A stretch of 64,000 bases of DNA from NCBI RefSeq assembly GCF_029910655.1, contig NZ_CP123897.1, positions 992,001 to 1,056,000 of the forward strand, written 5' to 3'. The notes beneath the pieces were generated by a model. That model saw nothing but the letters and a program-made list of their open reading frames with translations. It was not told where the DNA came from and made no database searches. Both the position numbers and the translations under genes were made by a program. Below, one piece after another: positions 54,915 through 64,000 of this stretch (positions within the stretch are counted from its first letter, which is position 1; each line of letters opens with the position of its first letter). This DNA is from Methylomonas sp. UP202. Its GTDB lineage: Bacteria > Pseudomonadota > Gammaproteobacteria > Methylococcales > Methylomonadaceae.

Positions 54915-57629
54915 TCATAAATTGACGGTCGTATCGACCTGTTTGAGACCGAATTTCGGTTTGAAAGCCACCAGCAACGCCGGTAGCAAGAACAGTTCGC
55001 ACAAGATGCCGACGAAAATCGCCAAGCCGCCGAAGATGCCCATCTTCGCGGTGCCGAGGTAGTCGGAAAAACCTTGAATCGAAAAACCCAAGCCCAACAC
55101 CATGCCGGTAAACAGTATCGATGGGCCGACTTCCTCTATCGTCTCCCGCAAGGCTTCGGCCATGTGCCGGGTCTTGATCAGCGCCTGTCGGTAATGGGTC
55201 ATGAAATGGATGGTGTCGTCCACCGCCAAGCCGATGATGACCGGCGCCAACAGCAAGGTGTCGGTATCGAGCGGTATGTCCAGCAAGCCCATCAGGCCGT
55301 AAGTGAACAAGGCCGGAATCACGTTGGGAATCAACGACAGCAAACCGGCCTGCACCGAACCCAGCGTCAGGAAAATGATCACGCTGATGACGCCCAGCGC
55401 CAACAAAAAGCCGTCGTATTGCGAATGGGCGATGATGGCCTGGGTGCGCATCGCCAGCGGCACCGTGCCGGTCAAGGTGACTTCCAGATCGGGAAACTCG
55501 TTCTTCACGTCGCCGAACACTTGTGCGATTTCCCGGTTCACTTCGTCGAAGAAGGCTTGATATTGCGAAGAACCGGCGCTGTACACGTTGACGCTGATAT
55601 GCGACTGGCTATAGTCGTCGGACACGATGCCGCGCCGATCGGCCGGATTGACGCTGTTGAACAGATACAACAATTGCGCCACCATCGTTTGGGAATCCGG
55701 GATACGGTAAAACTCCGGCCGGTCTTCGTTCAAAACCCGGTATGTATCCTTGACCAGATTCGCCAACGAATACGTCCGGCTGACCTTGTCCGGATATTTT
55801 TCGGCGATCTTTTGTTGCAGACTATCGATGCGGGTCAGGATTTTCGGGTCGAGAATGCCGTCCGCCGTTTTGGTGTCCAGCATGATTTCCATGTTTTGGG
55901 TGCCGGCCATCTTGCCGTCGGCGGTTTGGTAGGCGACCCGGATGGCGCTGCCTTCGCGGGTCAGTTCGGTGACATTGGAGTCGATGCGCAGCCGGCTTTC
56001 GCCGTACCAGCAGGCCGCCACCAACGCGCCGAACAACAGCAAGGACAGCCGAAATTGCCGCGAGGCCAAGCGCGGCACGGCGCTCAACAAACGTTTCTGG
56101 CCGCGGATCACCGCGTAAGTCAATACCGAAATCAGCGCGATATAGCCGCCCACGCTCGAGCCCAAGGCCAGCATGACCAAGCCGACGTAGGCAATGGTGC
56201 AGACCGAGCGGGTCGCGGTAGACAGTGCAAGCCAACGATTCGCGATACGGCGCGGCCAGCCCGGTTTGACCGACGCGTCGGCCACGCCGGGATGCCAGAA
56301 ATCCAATAGGATCGGCAGCAGCAGCACCGAAAATAAGTAGGCCAAGCCGACGCCCAAGGTGGACATCGCGGCGAACACCCGGATCGGATAAAGCTCGGAC
56401 GAAATCAGCGAAAAGGTACCGGTCATATTGGTGATGCTGGTTATCAACATCGGCAAACCGGCGGTGGCGTAGGCATCCGAGAGCGCCTGCCGGTGGTGGT
56501 CGCCTTGCTGGCGGCGCGCTTGGTAAATGCTGATGACGTGGATGCAATCGGCCATGCAGCAAACGAACACCAGCATCACGGTCAGACTGATCATCGTCGA
56601 TAGACTCTTGCCGGCCCAGGCGACCGCGCCGGTGACCCAGACGATGCTGAACAACACGATCAACACCGGCCACAGCACCGCGCTGAACGAGCGGAACAGC
56701 ACCCACAGCAGTACCACGTTGATCAGTATCATGCCCAGATTCAAACCGGCCGATTGCTGCAGCACTTGCTGAACGAATTCCATCAGCGGCGGATAACCGA
56801 CCGAATAAAATTCGAAGTCGTGGTCGTAGCGTTGGTACACCGCTTTCAAGGCCTTGACGAAGCGGGCGTAAACAAAATTATCGACCTTCTCGTATTGGAT
56901 GGCTTGGACTTCGGCACTGTCGTCGAATTTCAAGGTTTCGGCGCCGCCGGCCACATCGCCGAAGCTGTCGTCCAAGGCCACGCCGTCGGCGTTGACCTTG
57001 GGCACGTAGTCCTTGACCGGTATCGCGCCGAAGTCGGTTTGGATCAACACCGCCGCGTATTGGCCGTCCGGCGAGTAAAACGCCAAGCGATAGTCTTTTT
57101 GCGCCAGGGCCTTGGCTTTGATTTCGGCCAATTCGGCTGGATTGTCGGGCAATTGGCGCGGCACCAAGCGGTTGGAATGCAGGGTATCGCCGTCCGCGCT
57201 CTGCACGCGGAGGTTGCTTAAGGATTGTACCCGGCGAATATGGCGCAGTTCGTCCAAGTTCGCGGTCTGTCCGCCGGCATCCTTGACCTTGTCACCGAGT
57301 TCACGCCAGTTTTCCAAGTCGTCGGTCAAGGTTTGCAAGGCGGCCAACGAACGCCGCGAGAAGACGTCGCCGTCCTTGGCCCGGTAAACCAAAAACACCG
57401 AGTCGTCGCTACCGAACTGGCGGCGAAACTTATCCAAGGCCACGATGGCCGGGTCGCTTCTATCCAGAAAGCTGTTCGCGGCCGTGTTAATGCTGGTGCG
57501 GGTCAGCGCCCCGAATAGCAAAAACAGGGTTAGCGCGAGGGTTGACAGCAAAATCCACCATTTAAACCGTATCACCCGTGTCGGGACACCGGCAAAATAT
57601 CCGTTCAGACTGTCGAACAATTTTTCCAT
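54915..57629 (-). CDS. RND/MMPL-family lipid exporter
   Basis: The 904-residue protein has the MMPL/HpnN-like topology: one membrane segment (about 25-45), a large periplasmic loop, five segments (about 290-450), a second loop and a final group (about 735-890). It contains GLAVDDTIHFMTHYR, with the Asp residues typical of proton-driven transport, and FVCCMADCIHVISIY in the first half. HpnN-like proteins carry hopanoids and related RND proteins carry sterols, lipids relevant to methanotrophs, but the cargo here is inferred only from the neighbouring LolA-like and barrel genes. Confidence 0.87.
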   Translation of the reverse strand: MEKLFDSLNGYFAGVPTRVIRFKWWILLSTLALTLFLLFGALTRTSINTAANSFLDRSDPAIVALDKFRRQFGSDDSVFLVYRAKDGDVFSRRSLAALQTLTDDLENWRELGDKVKDAGGQTANLDELRHIRRVQSLSNLRVQSADGDTLHSNRLVPRQLPDNPAELAEIKAKALAQKDYRLAFYSPDGQYAAVLIQTDFGAIPVKDYVPKVNADGVALDDSFGDVAGGAETLKFDDSAEVQAIQYEKVDNFVYARFVKALKAVYQRYDHDFEFYSVGYPPLMEFVQQVLQQSAGLNLGMILINVVLLWVLFRSFSAVLWPVLIVLFSIVWVTGAVAWAGKSLSTMISLTVMLVFVCCMADCIHVISIYQARRQQGDHHRQALSDAYATAGLPMLITSITNMTGTFSLISSELYPIRVFAAMSTLGVGLAYLFSVLLLPILLDFWHPGVADASVKPGWPRRIANRWLALSTATRSVCTIAYVGLVMLALGSSVGGYIALISVLTYAVIRGQKRLLSAVPRLASRQFRLSLLLFGALVAACWYGESRLRIDSNVTELTREGSAIRVAYQTADGKMAGTQNMEIMLDTKTADGILDPKILTRIDSLQQKIAEKYPDKVSRTYSLANLVKDTYRVLNEDRPEFYRIPDSQTMVAQLLYLFNSVNPADRRGIVSDDYSQSHISVNVYSAGSSQYQAFFDEVNREIAQVFGDVKNEFPDLEVTLTGTVPLAMRTQAIIAHSQYDGFLLALGVISVIIFLTLGSVQAGLLSLIPNVIPALFTYGLMGLLDIPLDTDTLLLAPVIIGLAVDDTIHFMTHYRQALIKTRHMAEALRETIEEVGPSILFTGMVLGLGFSIQGFSDYLGTAKMGIFGGLAIFVGILCELFLLPALLVAFKPKFGLKQVDTTVNL

Positions 57630-58014
57630 CGCTACTCCATTGCGCCGCTGCCGAAAGTGGGGAATCGATTTCGGCGGTTAAGTTTTTAGGTGTCTGAAGG
57701 CGCGGGTGTTGCCGGGGGGAGCTGAAAAAAATCGCGCCGCTTACGCCCGCAAGCAATTACCAAGCCAAGCGAAAGGCACCGAATAGCAAGGCTTCCGGAC
57801 TCTCGAAGGGTGTCCGAATCACTAAACTACGTTATTTGACTCAGACAGCGCGTGAAATGGCGCGATTGAGCGGCTAGGAATAATCGATGAGCTGGGTTGT
57901 GCGCGGCCCGGCTAGCGGTTTGGAGTACAAGCCGAGGTTTGTACTCCGCCGTTCGTTGGCGCCCATCGGGCATAGAGGCGACACCACTCCGCCTCGAAGA
58001 CGGTAGGACCGGTG
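57630..58014. other. Intergenic region between acylase gene and RND operon
   Basis: About 385 bp without a credible gene. A palindrome GGAGTACAA/TTGTACTCC lies at 57922-57947 around GCCGAGG. It may end the acylase transcript or be a regulator site. The proximal 150 bp should hold the RND promoter, but no clear boxes stand out. Confidence 0.5.
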
Positions 58015-60501
58015 TTACGGCGTTGCTACTTGGTAACGCCGCACGCTCGGATCGGCTTCGATATCGGCGTCCCGGAACAAACAAGGTCGCCAGCCTTTCT
58101 TGGAGAACAATTCAGTCTGGTCCGCGAAATGCGGCGACTCGGGGTCGGTCGATTGCGAGAAGGCCAGCACCGCTTGACCATGCGGGCCTTGCGGCGTTAA
58201 TTCGACCGCCAGCAAAAACGAGGTGCCGTAATTGACCACGTAGCCTTGGTCGGTCAAACCGGTGGCCGGATTCAGCACTTTTACCCGTTGGGTACCCGGT
58301 AGCAAGGTGTCGTTCGAGCCGCTGTAAGCCGCCATGTTCAAAATGCCTTCCTGGCCTTGACCACCGTGGATAGGAATCTTGGCGGCGTTTTTCTGGCTGA
58401 ATTGCAGATCGCCCAATTTGGCATCCAATGCGATGCCGGCTTGCCGCAGCGTTTGCACGGCCTTGCCCAGCGCCAGCAGCGCCGGGTCCGGACCGTGTTT
58501 CGGCGCGGGGGCGAGGCCGTCGGGCGTCGTGAGCGGCGCGGCCGGGTCGAAGGCCCGGGCAAAGATCTTGTCCTTGGCCGACATCATCGTATCTTCGTGG
58601 CCGCCGGCTTCCGGGCGAAACGTGCTCAGAAACTCGCGAAACAACACCGCGCCGCGGCTTTCCAAATCGAAGCGTTCGTCCCAGTTGGCCAGTATTCGGC
58701 ACGCTTGGGTCAAATCGACGCGCTCGGTGCCGATTTTGACCGATTTGGCGGCGCGGCAACGCTCCACCAGGCCGGTTCTGAACAAGCGGCCGGCCAGCGA
58801 CTGGTTAGACACGGCCGCATCCATGACCGATTGCAGCGAAAATTTGCCGGTTTGCCGGGTCAAGGCCAGCGCGTTCATCCGGGTCCGTAGCGACGGCGGC
58901 TGACGCTCGTCGCCGTACAGCGCGTAAAAGCCTTCCAGCGGCTGCTTGGGATTGCTCAGCCAGTGGCTGTCGTTGGCGTTGAACACGAAATCGCTACGCA
59001 GCAGTTGCGGCGCGCGCTCGAACGGTAGCAAGCCCGGCTTGCGGGCGGCCGGGTCGTTAAGCCATTCGTCGCGCGATGTGCTGCCGTCCAGCAAATAGAT
59101 GCCGTGAAACGCGTATAGCGCCGCGACACCCGGATCGCTTTGCTTGGCCTGTTGCCAGGCCTGCAACGCGGCCGGCGACAAATGCGGTACCGGCGAACTG
59201 TCGGCGTACCAAGCTTTGCCTTCCACGGACGTGGCGATGGTGTTCGAGAACGGTATGCTACCTGCCCAACGCCGGTGGGCGTCGATCAGGCCTTCCAAGT
59301 TCGTTGCCTTGGCCATGTCGAAAAATTGGGCGAGCATCGAATCGTTGTCGATATTGGCGTCGCGGTAAGTTAGAACGTGCTGGTTATTCCATGCCAGATC
59401 GGCCGTGCCGCCGGTCAAGGCGGCCGGAATAGACAGGATCGGTCCGTAGTGGCTGCGCCACAGCTTGCGGGTTCTGGGTTCCAGTACGCCCGCGCCGTTC
59501 AGCACTTCTATCGTGTAATCGGTCGATTCCATCGCCTTGATTCCGTCGTCGTAACGATAGCGAGTTGGATCGCCCGGATCCAGCGCTAATCGGTAGAGCG
59601 TGGCTTTCGGCGACGTCGTTACGGTCAAGGTCCAGGCGACCGCGGCATTGAAGCCGACCAGCGTGTTCGGTACGCCGGGGACGGTAATGCCGTAGACGTC
59701 GAGTTTGCCCGGCACCGTGACGTGCGACTCCCAAGCCTGCAATGCGCCTTCCCACGGAAAATGCGGTTGGGCCAGCAATAGGCCGTGGCCGGACTCGCTC
59801 AAGTCGCCGCCGATCGCCCAGCCGTTGCTGCCGGGCTTTGCCGAGTCGGCCGGGACTGCGGGCGGTGGCGATACCGGCGCGCCGGCCGCTTGCGGCGGTT
59901 GGGCGTTACTCAGAAAGGAGGTCAGAAACCGGCCGCTTAAAAAAATGCTGAAATCGGTGGCAATCGCCAACAAATCAGCTGGCGTAACCGTCACGTGCCG
60001 CTTCGGATCGCGGCAGGCGCCGGGCAACTTGCCGGAATCGGCGACAGCCACAAAACGGTTGATGCCGGCGGCATGCGCGGCCAGCATGTCTTGAATATCC
60101 GCGGGTAAGCCGGCCAATTTTTTTTCCGCATCGGCCACTAAACGCAGATGTCGGTAAGCAAAATCGCTTTCGACGTTAGCTTCGTAATCGCCGGCGCCGA
60201 AATAACGCGAACGTTGGCCGCGCACCTTGATGACTTGATCCAGCAACACGCAAATCCGGTCTTCGGCCATCGCATAGCCTTGGCCGAACCAGGCGCCGGG
60301 TAGATCCGGGGCGGAGATGTGCGGAACACCGTAACTGGTGCGCCGAATGGTTGCCGAATAGGCGCGTTCGCCGACCGTGGTCGGCATGGTGTTAGGTTCC
60401 ATGTTTTTCAACGACTCCGAATGACAGGTACCGCTTAAAAACGGAATGAATATAAAAGCCGCCAACGCGCAAGCGTTTGTAAATGATAGATTGGCATTCA
60501 T
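58015..60501 (-). CDS. Penicillin acylase family hydrolase
   Basis: This is an Ntn hydrolase of the penicillin G acylase/acyl-homoserine-lactone acylase family, 828 residues. It has a signal-like N-terminus ([17 protein letters not shown]), an alpha chain with YGVPHISA and [16 protein letters not shown], and an autoproteolytic site before Ser225 in [11 protein letters not shown], where Ser becomes the N-terminal nucleophile of the beta chain. Substrates could be acyl-amides such as AHLs or lipid amides; the sequence alone does not decide. It is monocistronic and periplasmic by inference. Confidence 0.88.
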   Translation of the reverse strand: MNANLSFTNACALAAFIFIPFLSGTCHSESLKNMEPNTMPTTVGERAYSATIRRTSYGVPHISAPDLPGAWFGQGYAMAEDRICVLLDQVIKVRGQRSRYFGAGDYEANVESDFAYRHLRLVADAEKKLAGLPADIQDMLAAHAAGINRFVAVADSGKLPGACRDPKRHVTVTPADLLAIATDFSIFLSGRFLTSFLSNAQPPQAAGAPVSPPPAVPADSAKPGSNGWAIGGDLSESGHGLLLAQPHFPWEGALQAWESHVTVPGKLDVYGITVPGVPNTLVGFNAAVAWTLTVTTSPKATLYRLALDPGDPTRYRYDDGIKAMESTDYTIEVLNGAGVLEPRTRKLWRSHYGPILSIPAALTGGTADLAWNNQHVLTYRDANIDNDSMLAQFFDMAKATNLEGLIDAHRRWAGSIPFSNTIATSVEGKAWYADSSPVPHLSPAALQAWQQAKQSDPGVAALYAFHGIYLLDGSTSRDEWLNDPAARKPGLLPFERAPQLLRSDFVFNANDSHWLSNPKQPLEGFYALYGDERQPPSLRTRMNALALTRQTGKFSLQSVMDAAVSNQSLAGRLFRTGLVERCRAAKSVKIGTERVDLTQACRILANWDERFDLESRGAVLFREFLSTFRPEAGGHEDTMMSAKDKIFARAFDPAAPLTTPDGLAPAPKHGPDPALLALGKAVQTLRQAGIALDAKLGDLQFSQKNAAKIPIHGGQGQEGILNMAAYSGSNDTLLPGTQRVKVLNPATGLTDQGYVVNYGTSFLLAVELTPQGPHGQAVLAFSQSTDPESPHFADQTELFSKKGWRPCLFRDADIEADPSVRRYQVATP

Positions 60502-61382
60502 GGTTTCTCAAGAAAACTATAGAAAACGAATAATTGAATAAGCGCTTATTTAAAGCGGGAAAGTTTTTTCGTAATAAATGATGAGGTGATTATAACGGTC
60601 CTGGATGGATCTCGTTCTGAAAATAGCGTGCGGCTGAATTGTAGTTAAATTTTTGAAAGTCATCAATCGCTGCTTTAAATTCATAACAGCTGGCGGATTA
60701 AGAATCGATGCTGAGTTTTCGCGAAAAAAATTAGCTTTTAAGCTCAGTGATTGTTCTTGATTTTAGTTGGGTGTCGCTAGGCGGCTGGGCGCCGGTAACG
60801 ACAATATCTGGTGTGCATGGCGGGCTAAAAGCTGTTCGTCCTAAGCCGGCAGTAGAGCATCTTACATGGCGTATAGAACCGGATCAATCCGAATAGTCAT
60901 TCTGATCTCGGCGGCCGTCGGCTGGTGTTTTCCGGTTCAATTGTCTCCGCTTCAAGCCGTCTTGGAGCAAAAAAACGACGGATTCGGCGATGCGTGTCGG
61001 CGTTTTTTTAGCACTAGGCTGGTTCGGCGGGAAAATAAATTTAATATTAAATGGTATGGCATATGCCGCAAAGTGCTAAAAATTGCGTGATATGCCTTAA
61101 AAAATATTAACTTTTTGGTGAAATAAACTAGTTATTTAACACAGATTTTTAGTCGGTATGCGACAAATCGCCGCGCGACAATTTGTCTCATTGCGAATTG
61201 TTTATTCTCGCTTGAAGATGCGCCCGGCTCGAAAAGCCAACGAGAGTGTTAGAGGTGTTTTTTGAACGATTAAGGGTTCTGTCTTTAAAATGCCGATTAA
61301 TGCTGATTTTGTTTAAAGCTGTTTAAATTATTTTGATAATCCGTTCGTAAGCGAGCAGGTTATTCAAAACCGGGAGTTATAA
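60502..61382. other. Long AT-rich intergenic region
   Basis: About 880 bp between the divergent acylase gene and a secreted-protein gene. A short frame at 60866-61090 has no ribosome site, no known motif and is doubtful. The last 60 bases give GAGCAGG and GGGAGTTATAA before the downstream ATG. Promoters for both flanking genes must lie here, but none is clear enough to mark. Confidence 0.5.
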
Positions 61383-62381
61383 ATGAAAAAAAGCAATATA
61401 AAAGTAGGAATGTTCGCTTTAACCGCGCTGTCCAGTGCGTTGATGGCGATGGATGCGAGTGCCGCGTGTGTGACCGGTAAAAGCGCGACTATTACGTTGA
61501 ATAAAGACGTATTGGCAACGATCGCTGGAGGGGGAAGACCCGGAGGACTCACTCTTCCCGTGGCGAATTCGGATACTGGTCAGATTTGGGGAACGGTGGA
61601 TGAAGGTAAGCGTTACATTTATCTGAATGCGTTTTTGGCAGACAATGCCTTCAGCTACGCAACGTTGAGCAATTCGGTTCCAAGCACCGCGCTCGGCGGA
61701 GCGGGCGTTGTTGCGGGTACGACCACCTATACCCCCCAAACCTTGCCGGTGGTTTGCGCCACATCGGCGACGCCCAATTACAGCACCACCTGGCAAACCG
61801 GAAATGTTGTCTCGACATGGAATAACACCGCATCCGGAGACATTGGTCTGGCGGGGGTATTTAAGGTGCGTAGCGCCTTTCAAAACCCAACCCTGTCCAA
61901 CAGATACGGCAAGCTGGCGCTGAAAAACACTGGCAACACCGGCGGCGGCAACGGTACTTGGGTACTGCAAGACAATTTGAGTGGTGGAGAACTGTTTAAA
62001 TTGACCGAGGTATATAACTCGTATAACGCTGCTACCAAGACATTGACGCTGAAAGCCAACCTGCGATATGCCAATGCAACCCCTGTTAGCAACGGTTGGG
62101 CAGCGTGTATAAAAGGTACTACGACAGGTGGGAACGCTTCATTATGTAATAACGGAGACCCAGGAGATACCATCGGCAGCGGTGCCAGTTGGTGGCAAGG
62201 AAGCTCGGCGTCCTATAACAACCTGACCATGTTGACCGGAACCGGAACCTATACAACCACTTCTACGGGGGTAAAAAATACCGGAGTGAATCCGCCAAGA
62301 TATTGGAATGGCACCACTCTTCCCACTGGAACGGAATCCCAGGCTCTCGTAGGCACCATCGAAGTGACCTATGCGTTCTAA
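61383..62381 (+). CDS. Secreted Gly/Thr/Asn-rich protein, unknown
   Basis: The 332-residue protein has a signal peptide (KVGMFALTALSSALMAMDASAA) and a beta-rich, low-charge mature part full of Thr, Asn, Gly and Ser, ending in a strand VGTIEVTYAF. Four Cys could form two disulphides (Cys near 29, 128, 243 and 254). A GGGAG box precedes the start. It looks like a surface or extracellular structural protein. No family is recognised. Confidence 0.75.
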   Translation: MKKSNIKVGMFALTALSSALMAMDASAACVTGKSATITLNKDVLATIAGGGRPGGLTLPVANSDTGQIWGTVDEGKRYIYLNAFLADNAFSYATLSNSVPSTALGGAGVVAGTTTYTPQTLPVVCATSATPNYSTTWQTGNVVSTWNNTASGDIGLAGVFKVRSAFQNPTLSNRYGKLALKNTGNTGGGNGTWVLQDNLSGGELFKLTEVYNSYNAATKTLTLKANLRYANATPVSNGWAACIKGTTTGGNASLCNNGDPGDTIGSGASWWQGSSASYNNLTMLTGTGTYTTTSTGVKNTGVNPPRYWNGTTLPTGTESQALVGTIEVTYAF

Positions 62382-62516
62382 CTCCTGTTAGCGATACCGG
62401 CGATGGGCGCTTCGCGGTCATCGCCTTGGTTTGAAATCGGCTGCCCGGCTAAGCCCCGTGCGTATCCGGGTGGTTTTACAGGCCATATCTTCCAGCCCTC
62501 CATTCAAGAACAACCC

Positions 62517-63476
62517 ATGAACATCTCTTCGATTAACTGTAAAACTGTGGTTGCTGCACTAATGCTGGCGGCAACCTTTCCGGCGCAAGCCGACCTGCCG
62601 AACGGCACGATAGGCGGCATGGCTTATTTCAGTTACGACCAAGCCGCTTGGGCGACGATGCGCAGCTCGGCCATGCGTAGCGACGTGCACGGCATCAATC
62701 TGAAAACTACGCCGGACCCGACCTCGAATACCGACGGCAACCGCTTCTTTTACCCACAGCAATTTCTTGACTACCGTAAAGCTGTACCGAACACGTATTC
62801 CACTATGGCTTCCGATGAGAAGATCGTCAACGGTACCGCCGACCCGGAAGCCGTTAAGCAATGGCGGATTTTCGATCTGGCGCAGCGGGTACCGCTGGCC
62901 CAGCCCGAAGGCGGCTTCGCGATGCCGGTCGATACGCTGGACCCTGGATTACCGGTCGATTGGGGCGAGGGTCTTAGCCAATCCCGTTACTACGAGAATC
63001 CCATTGACTTCGGTAATGAACACATACGAACAGTCATTGGCTTGGGCGGTTCGTTACGGATGGGCAGCGACTTTTTCGGGCAAAGCGGTTCGTTGTGGTT
63101 TAGCGGCTTGGAGCTACGTGAAGAATCTAACAGCGCGAATGACATCGATACCTACCGTTGGTTCATCGCCGGTACGCATCCGCAAGCGCCGGCGACGATA
63201 TTCGAGTTGATTAACCCGGTGATTGGGGTCGATGCCCAAGGCCAAATGACCTTGGAAGCCGACTATAAATGGGGCACTTCAGCATGGGGTCTTTTTTTTC
63301 AATTTAGGGATACCGAATTGCAAGACAAAGTCCTGGGCCATATTTCTATCAACCCCAATCGCGTCGGAGCGCCGGTTTCCAGCATACCGTTACCCGGTGC
63401 GGTTTGGCTATTCGGCAGCGCGCTGCTGGGCTTGATCGGTGTCAAACGGCGCACCGCTAACATTTCCGCCGTCTGA
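62517..63476 (+). CDS. PEP-CTERM-like exported protein
   Basis: ATG 62517 gives 319 residues with signal peptide (NCKTVVAALMLAATFPAQA). The mature region is unrecognised. The C-terminus has a sorting signal: SIPLPGAVWLFGSALLGLIG followed by VKRR, the VPLPxAVWLFGSGLLGL-type PEP-CTERM variant common in Methylococcales. Such proteins are processed by an exosortase and exported to the cell surface with exopolysaccharide. The frame upstream to 62403 is unconserved. Confidence 0.82.
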   Translation: MNISSINCKTVVAALMLAATFPAQADLPNGTIGGMAYFSYDQAAWATMRSSAMRSDVHGINLKTTPDPTSNTDGNRFFYPQQFLDYRKAVPNTYSTMASDEKIVNGTADPEAVKQWRIFDLAQRVPLAQPEGGFAMPVDTLDPGLPVDWGEGLSQSRYYENPIDFGNEHIRTVIGLGGSLRMGSDFFGQSGSLWFSGLELREESNSANDIDTYRWFIAGTHPQAPATIFELINPVIGVDAQGQMTLEADYKWGTSAWGLFFQFRDTELQDKVLGHISINPNRVGAPVSSIPLPGAVWLFGSALLGLIGVKRRTANISAV

Positions 63477-63509
63477 CCCCAACCTCGCAACAATTCAAGG
63501 AGCACGAAT

Positions 63510-64000
63510 ATGCACACCGTTAAAACTCTCGGCGCTGTAGCGCTGCTGGTCCTGTCCGCCAACGGCCAGGCCGCCTTGCTCAGCCGGGCCGGCGGCACCA
63601 TGGTCTACGACACCGAACTCAACGTAACCTGGCTGGCCGACGCCAACCTGATCAAATCCCAACTGGCCGCCAATCCCAATCTAGTCAGCCAGATCATCGC
63701 CAATGTCGGCGGCATCCACGACACCCCCAACGACTACGATTCCCCGGCCGGCAGCGGCTACCACTTGCTGACCGCCCGCGACTTCGACGCCGAAGACGGC
63801 CGCATGACCTGGTACGGCGCCAAGGCCTGGGCCGACAATCTCAGTTACGGCGGTTTCAGCGACTGGCGCTTACCGAATTACGGCACACCGGGGCCTGGAT
63901 TTGGTATCGGCGGCAGCGAAATGAATCATTTATACGAAGAACTGGGCAGTTTGGACCCCGACTACGCTACCAGTCCGGATTACAACCTGTTTAGCAACTA
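63510..64000 (+). CDS. DUF1566-type secreted protein, 3' end cut by window
   Basis: ATG 63510 follows AAGGAG. The frame stays open to the window end (163 complete codons). A signal peptide (KTLGAVALLVLSANGQAALL) is followed by VYDTELNVTWLADANL, the DUF1566 (Lcl C-terminal-like) start, and later TWYGAKAWADNLSYGGFSDWRLPN, the family hallmark. Members in this group often end in a PEP-CTERM signal, so a C-terminal anchor beyond the edge is likely. It is 33 bp after the preceding PEP-CTERM-like gene. Confidence 0.85.
   Translation, partial: MHTVKTLGAVALLVLSANGQAALLSRAGGTMVYDTELNVTWLADANLIKSQLAANPNLVSQIIANVGGIHDTPNDYDSPAGSGYHLLTARDFDAEDGRMTWYGAKAWADNLSYGGFSDWRLPNYGTPGPGFGIGGSEMNHLYEELGSLDPDYATSPDYNLFSN

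Noticed and set aside
60866..61090. 74-residue plus-strand frame in the 60.5-61.4 kb gap
   Set aside because: No ribosome site, no recognisable family, and it stands in an AT-rich gap where chance frames are expected. It is not listed as a gene.

Overview
The window looks like a chromosomal segment of a gammaproteobacterium, most likely a methanotroph or methylotroph of the Methylococcales (Methylomonas-like). This is inferred from the conserved ygfB-pepP-ubiH and yceD-rpmF-plsX-fabHDG blocks, a 6S RNA next to zapA, GC-rich core genes and PEP-CTERM-like secreted proteins. No marker gene such as pmoA or rRNA is present, so the genus is not proven.

Layout. 0-6.8 kb is housekeeping: the C-terminus of an unknown gene, 6S RNA (ssrS), zapA and a ZapB-like partner, ygfB-pepP-ubiH, efpL, and the N-end-rule transferases bpt and aat. 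7-32 kb is a urea locus on the minus strand. It encodes the porin, the ABC transporter UrtABCDE, urease UreDABC and the maturation proteins UreEFG. Accessory DNA has broken it repeatedly: a coiled-coil/OmpA-like gene lies between urtB and urtC. A GIY-YIG gene, a HEPN-like gene, a RAYT and a YefM-YoeB module lie between urtE and ureA. Two further toxin-antitoxin modules, a lipase-like gene, an IS66 element and two secreted proteins lie between ureC and ureE. 32.5-36 kb holds small hypothetical genes and a second RAYT. 36-40.4 kb encodes a permease-histidine kinase-receiver fusion and its LuxR-type response regulator. 40.4-45.6 kb is the fatty-acid/phospholipid operon (without acpP and fabF) with a divergent maf gene. 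45.6-52.4 kb holds HDOD, lytic transglycosylase, purT, a membrane MutS-like ATPase, hemH, folE and dusA. 52.5-57.6 kb is an RND/LolA-like/beta-barrel operon likely to move lipids. 58-60.5 kb is a penicillin-acylase-family hydrolase, and 61.4-64 kb holds three secreted proteins, the last cut by the window edge.

The most interesting content is repetitive DNA. A dispersed element of about 270 bp occurs six times nearly full length (9170, 19285, 20936, 25549, 27399, 34089), once as an internal deletion (36019) and perhaps once as a remnant split by IS66. It folds into at least six nested or adjacent stems, and stems differ between copies by compensatory changes, which argues for a selected RNA or single-stranded DNA structure. 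The copies come in inverted pairs (+ then -) that bracket accessory cargo of 1.9-2.1 kb, with the end reading GTGTCGCTG facing outward each time. Two RAYT (REP-associated tyrosine transposase) genes are each bracketed by their own REP palindromes, REPIN-like pairs sit in two urea-locus gaps, and a palindromic repeat has entered ureC in frame, adding about 26 residues.
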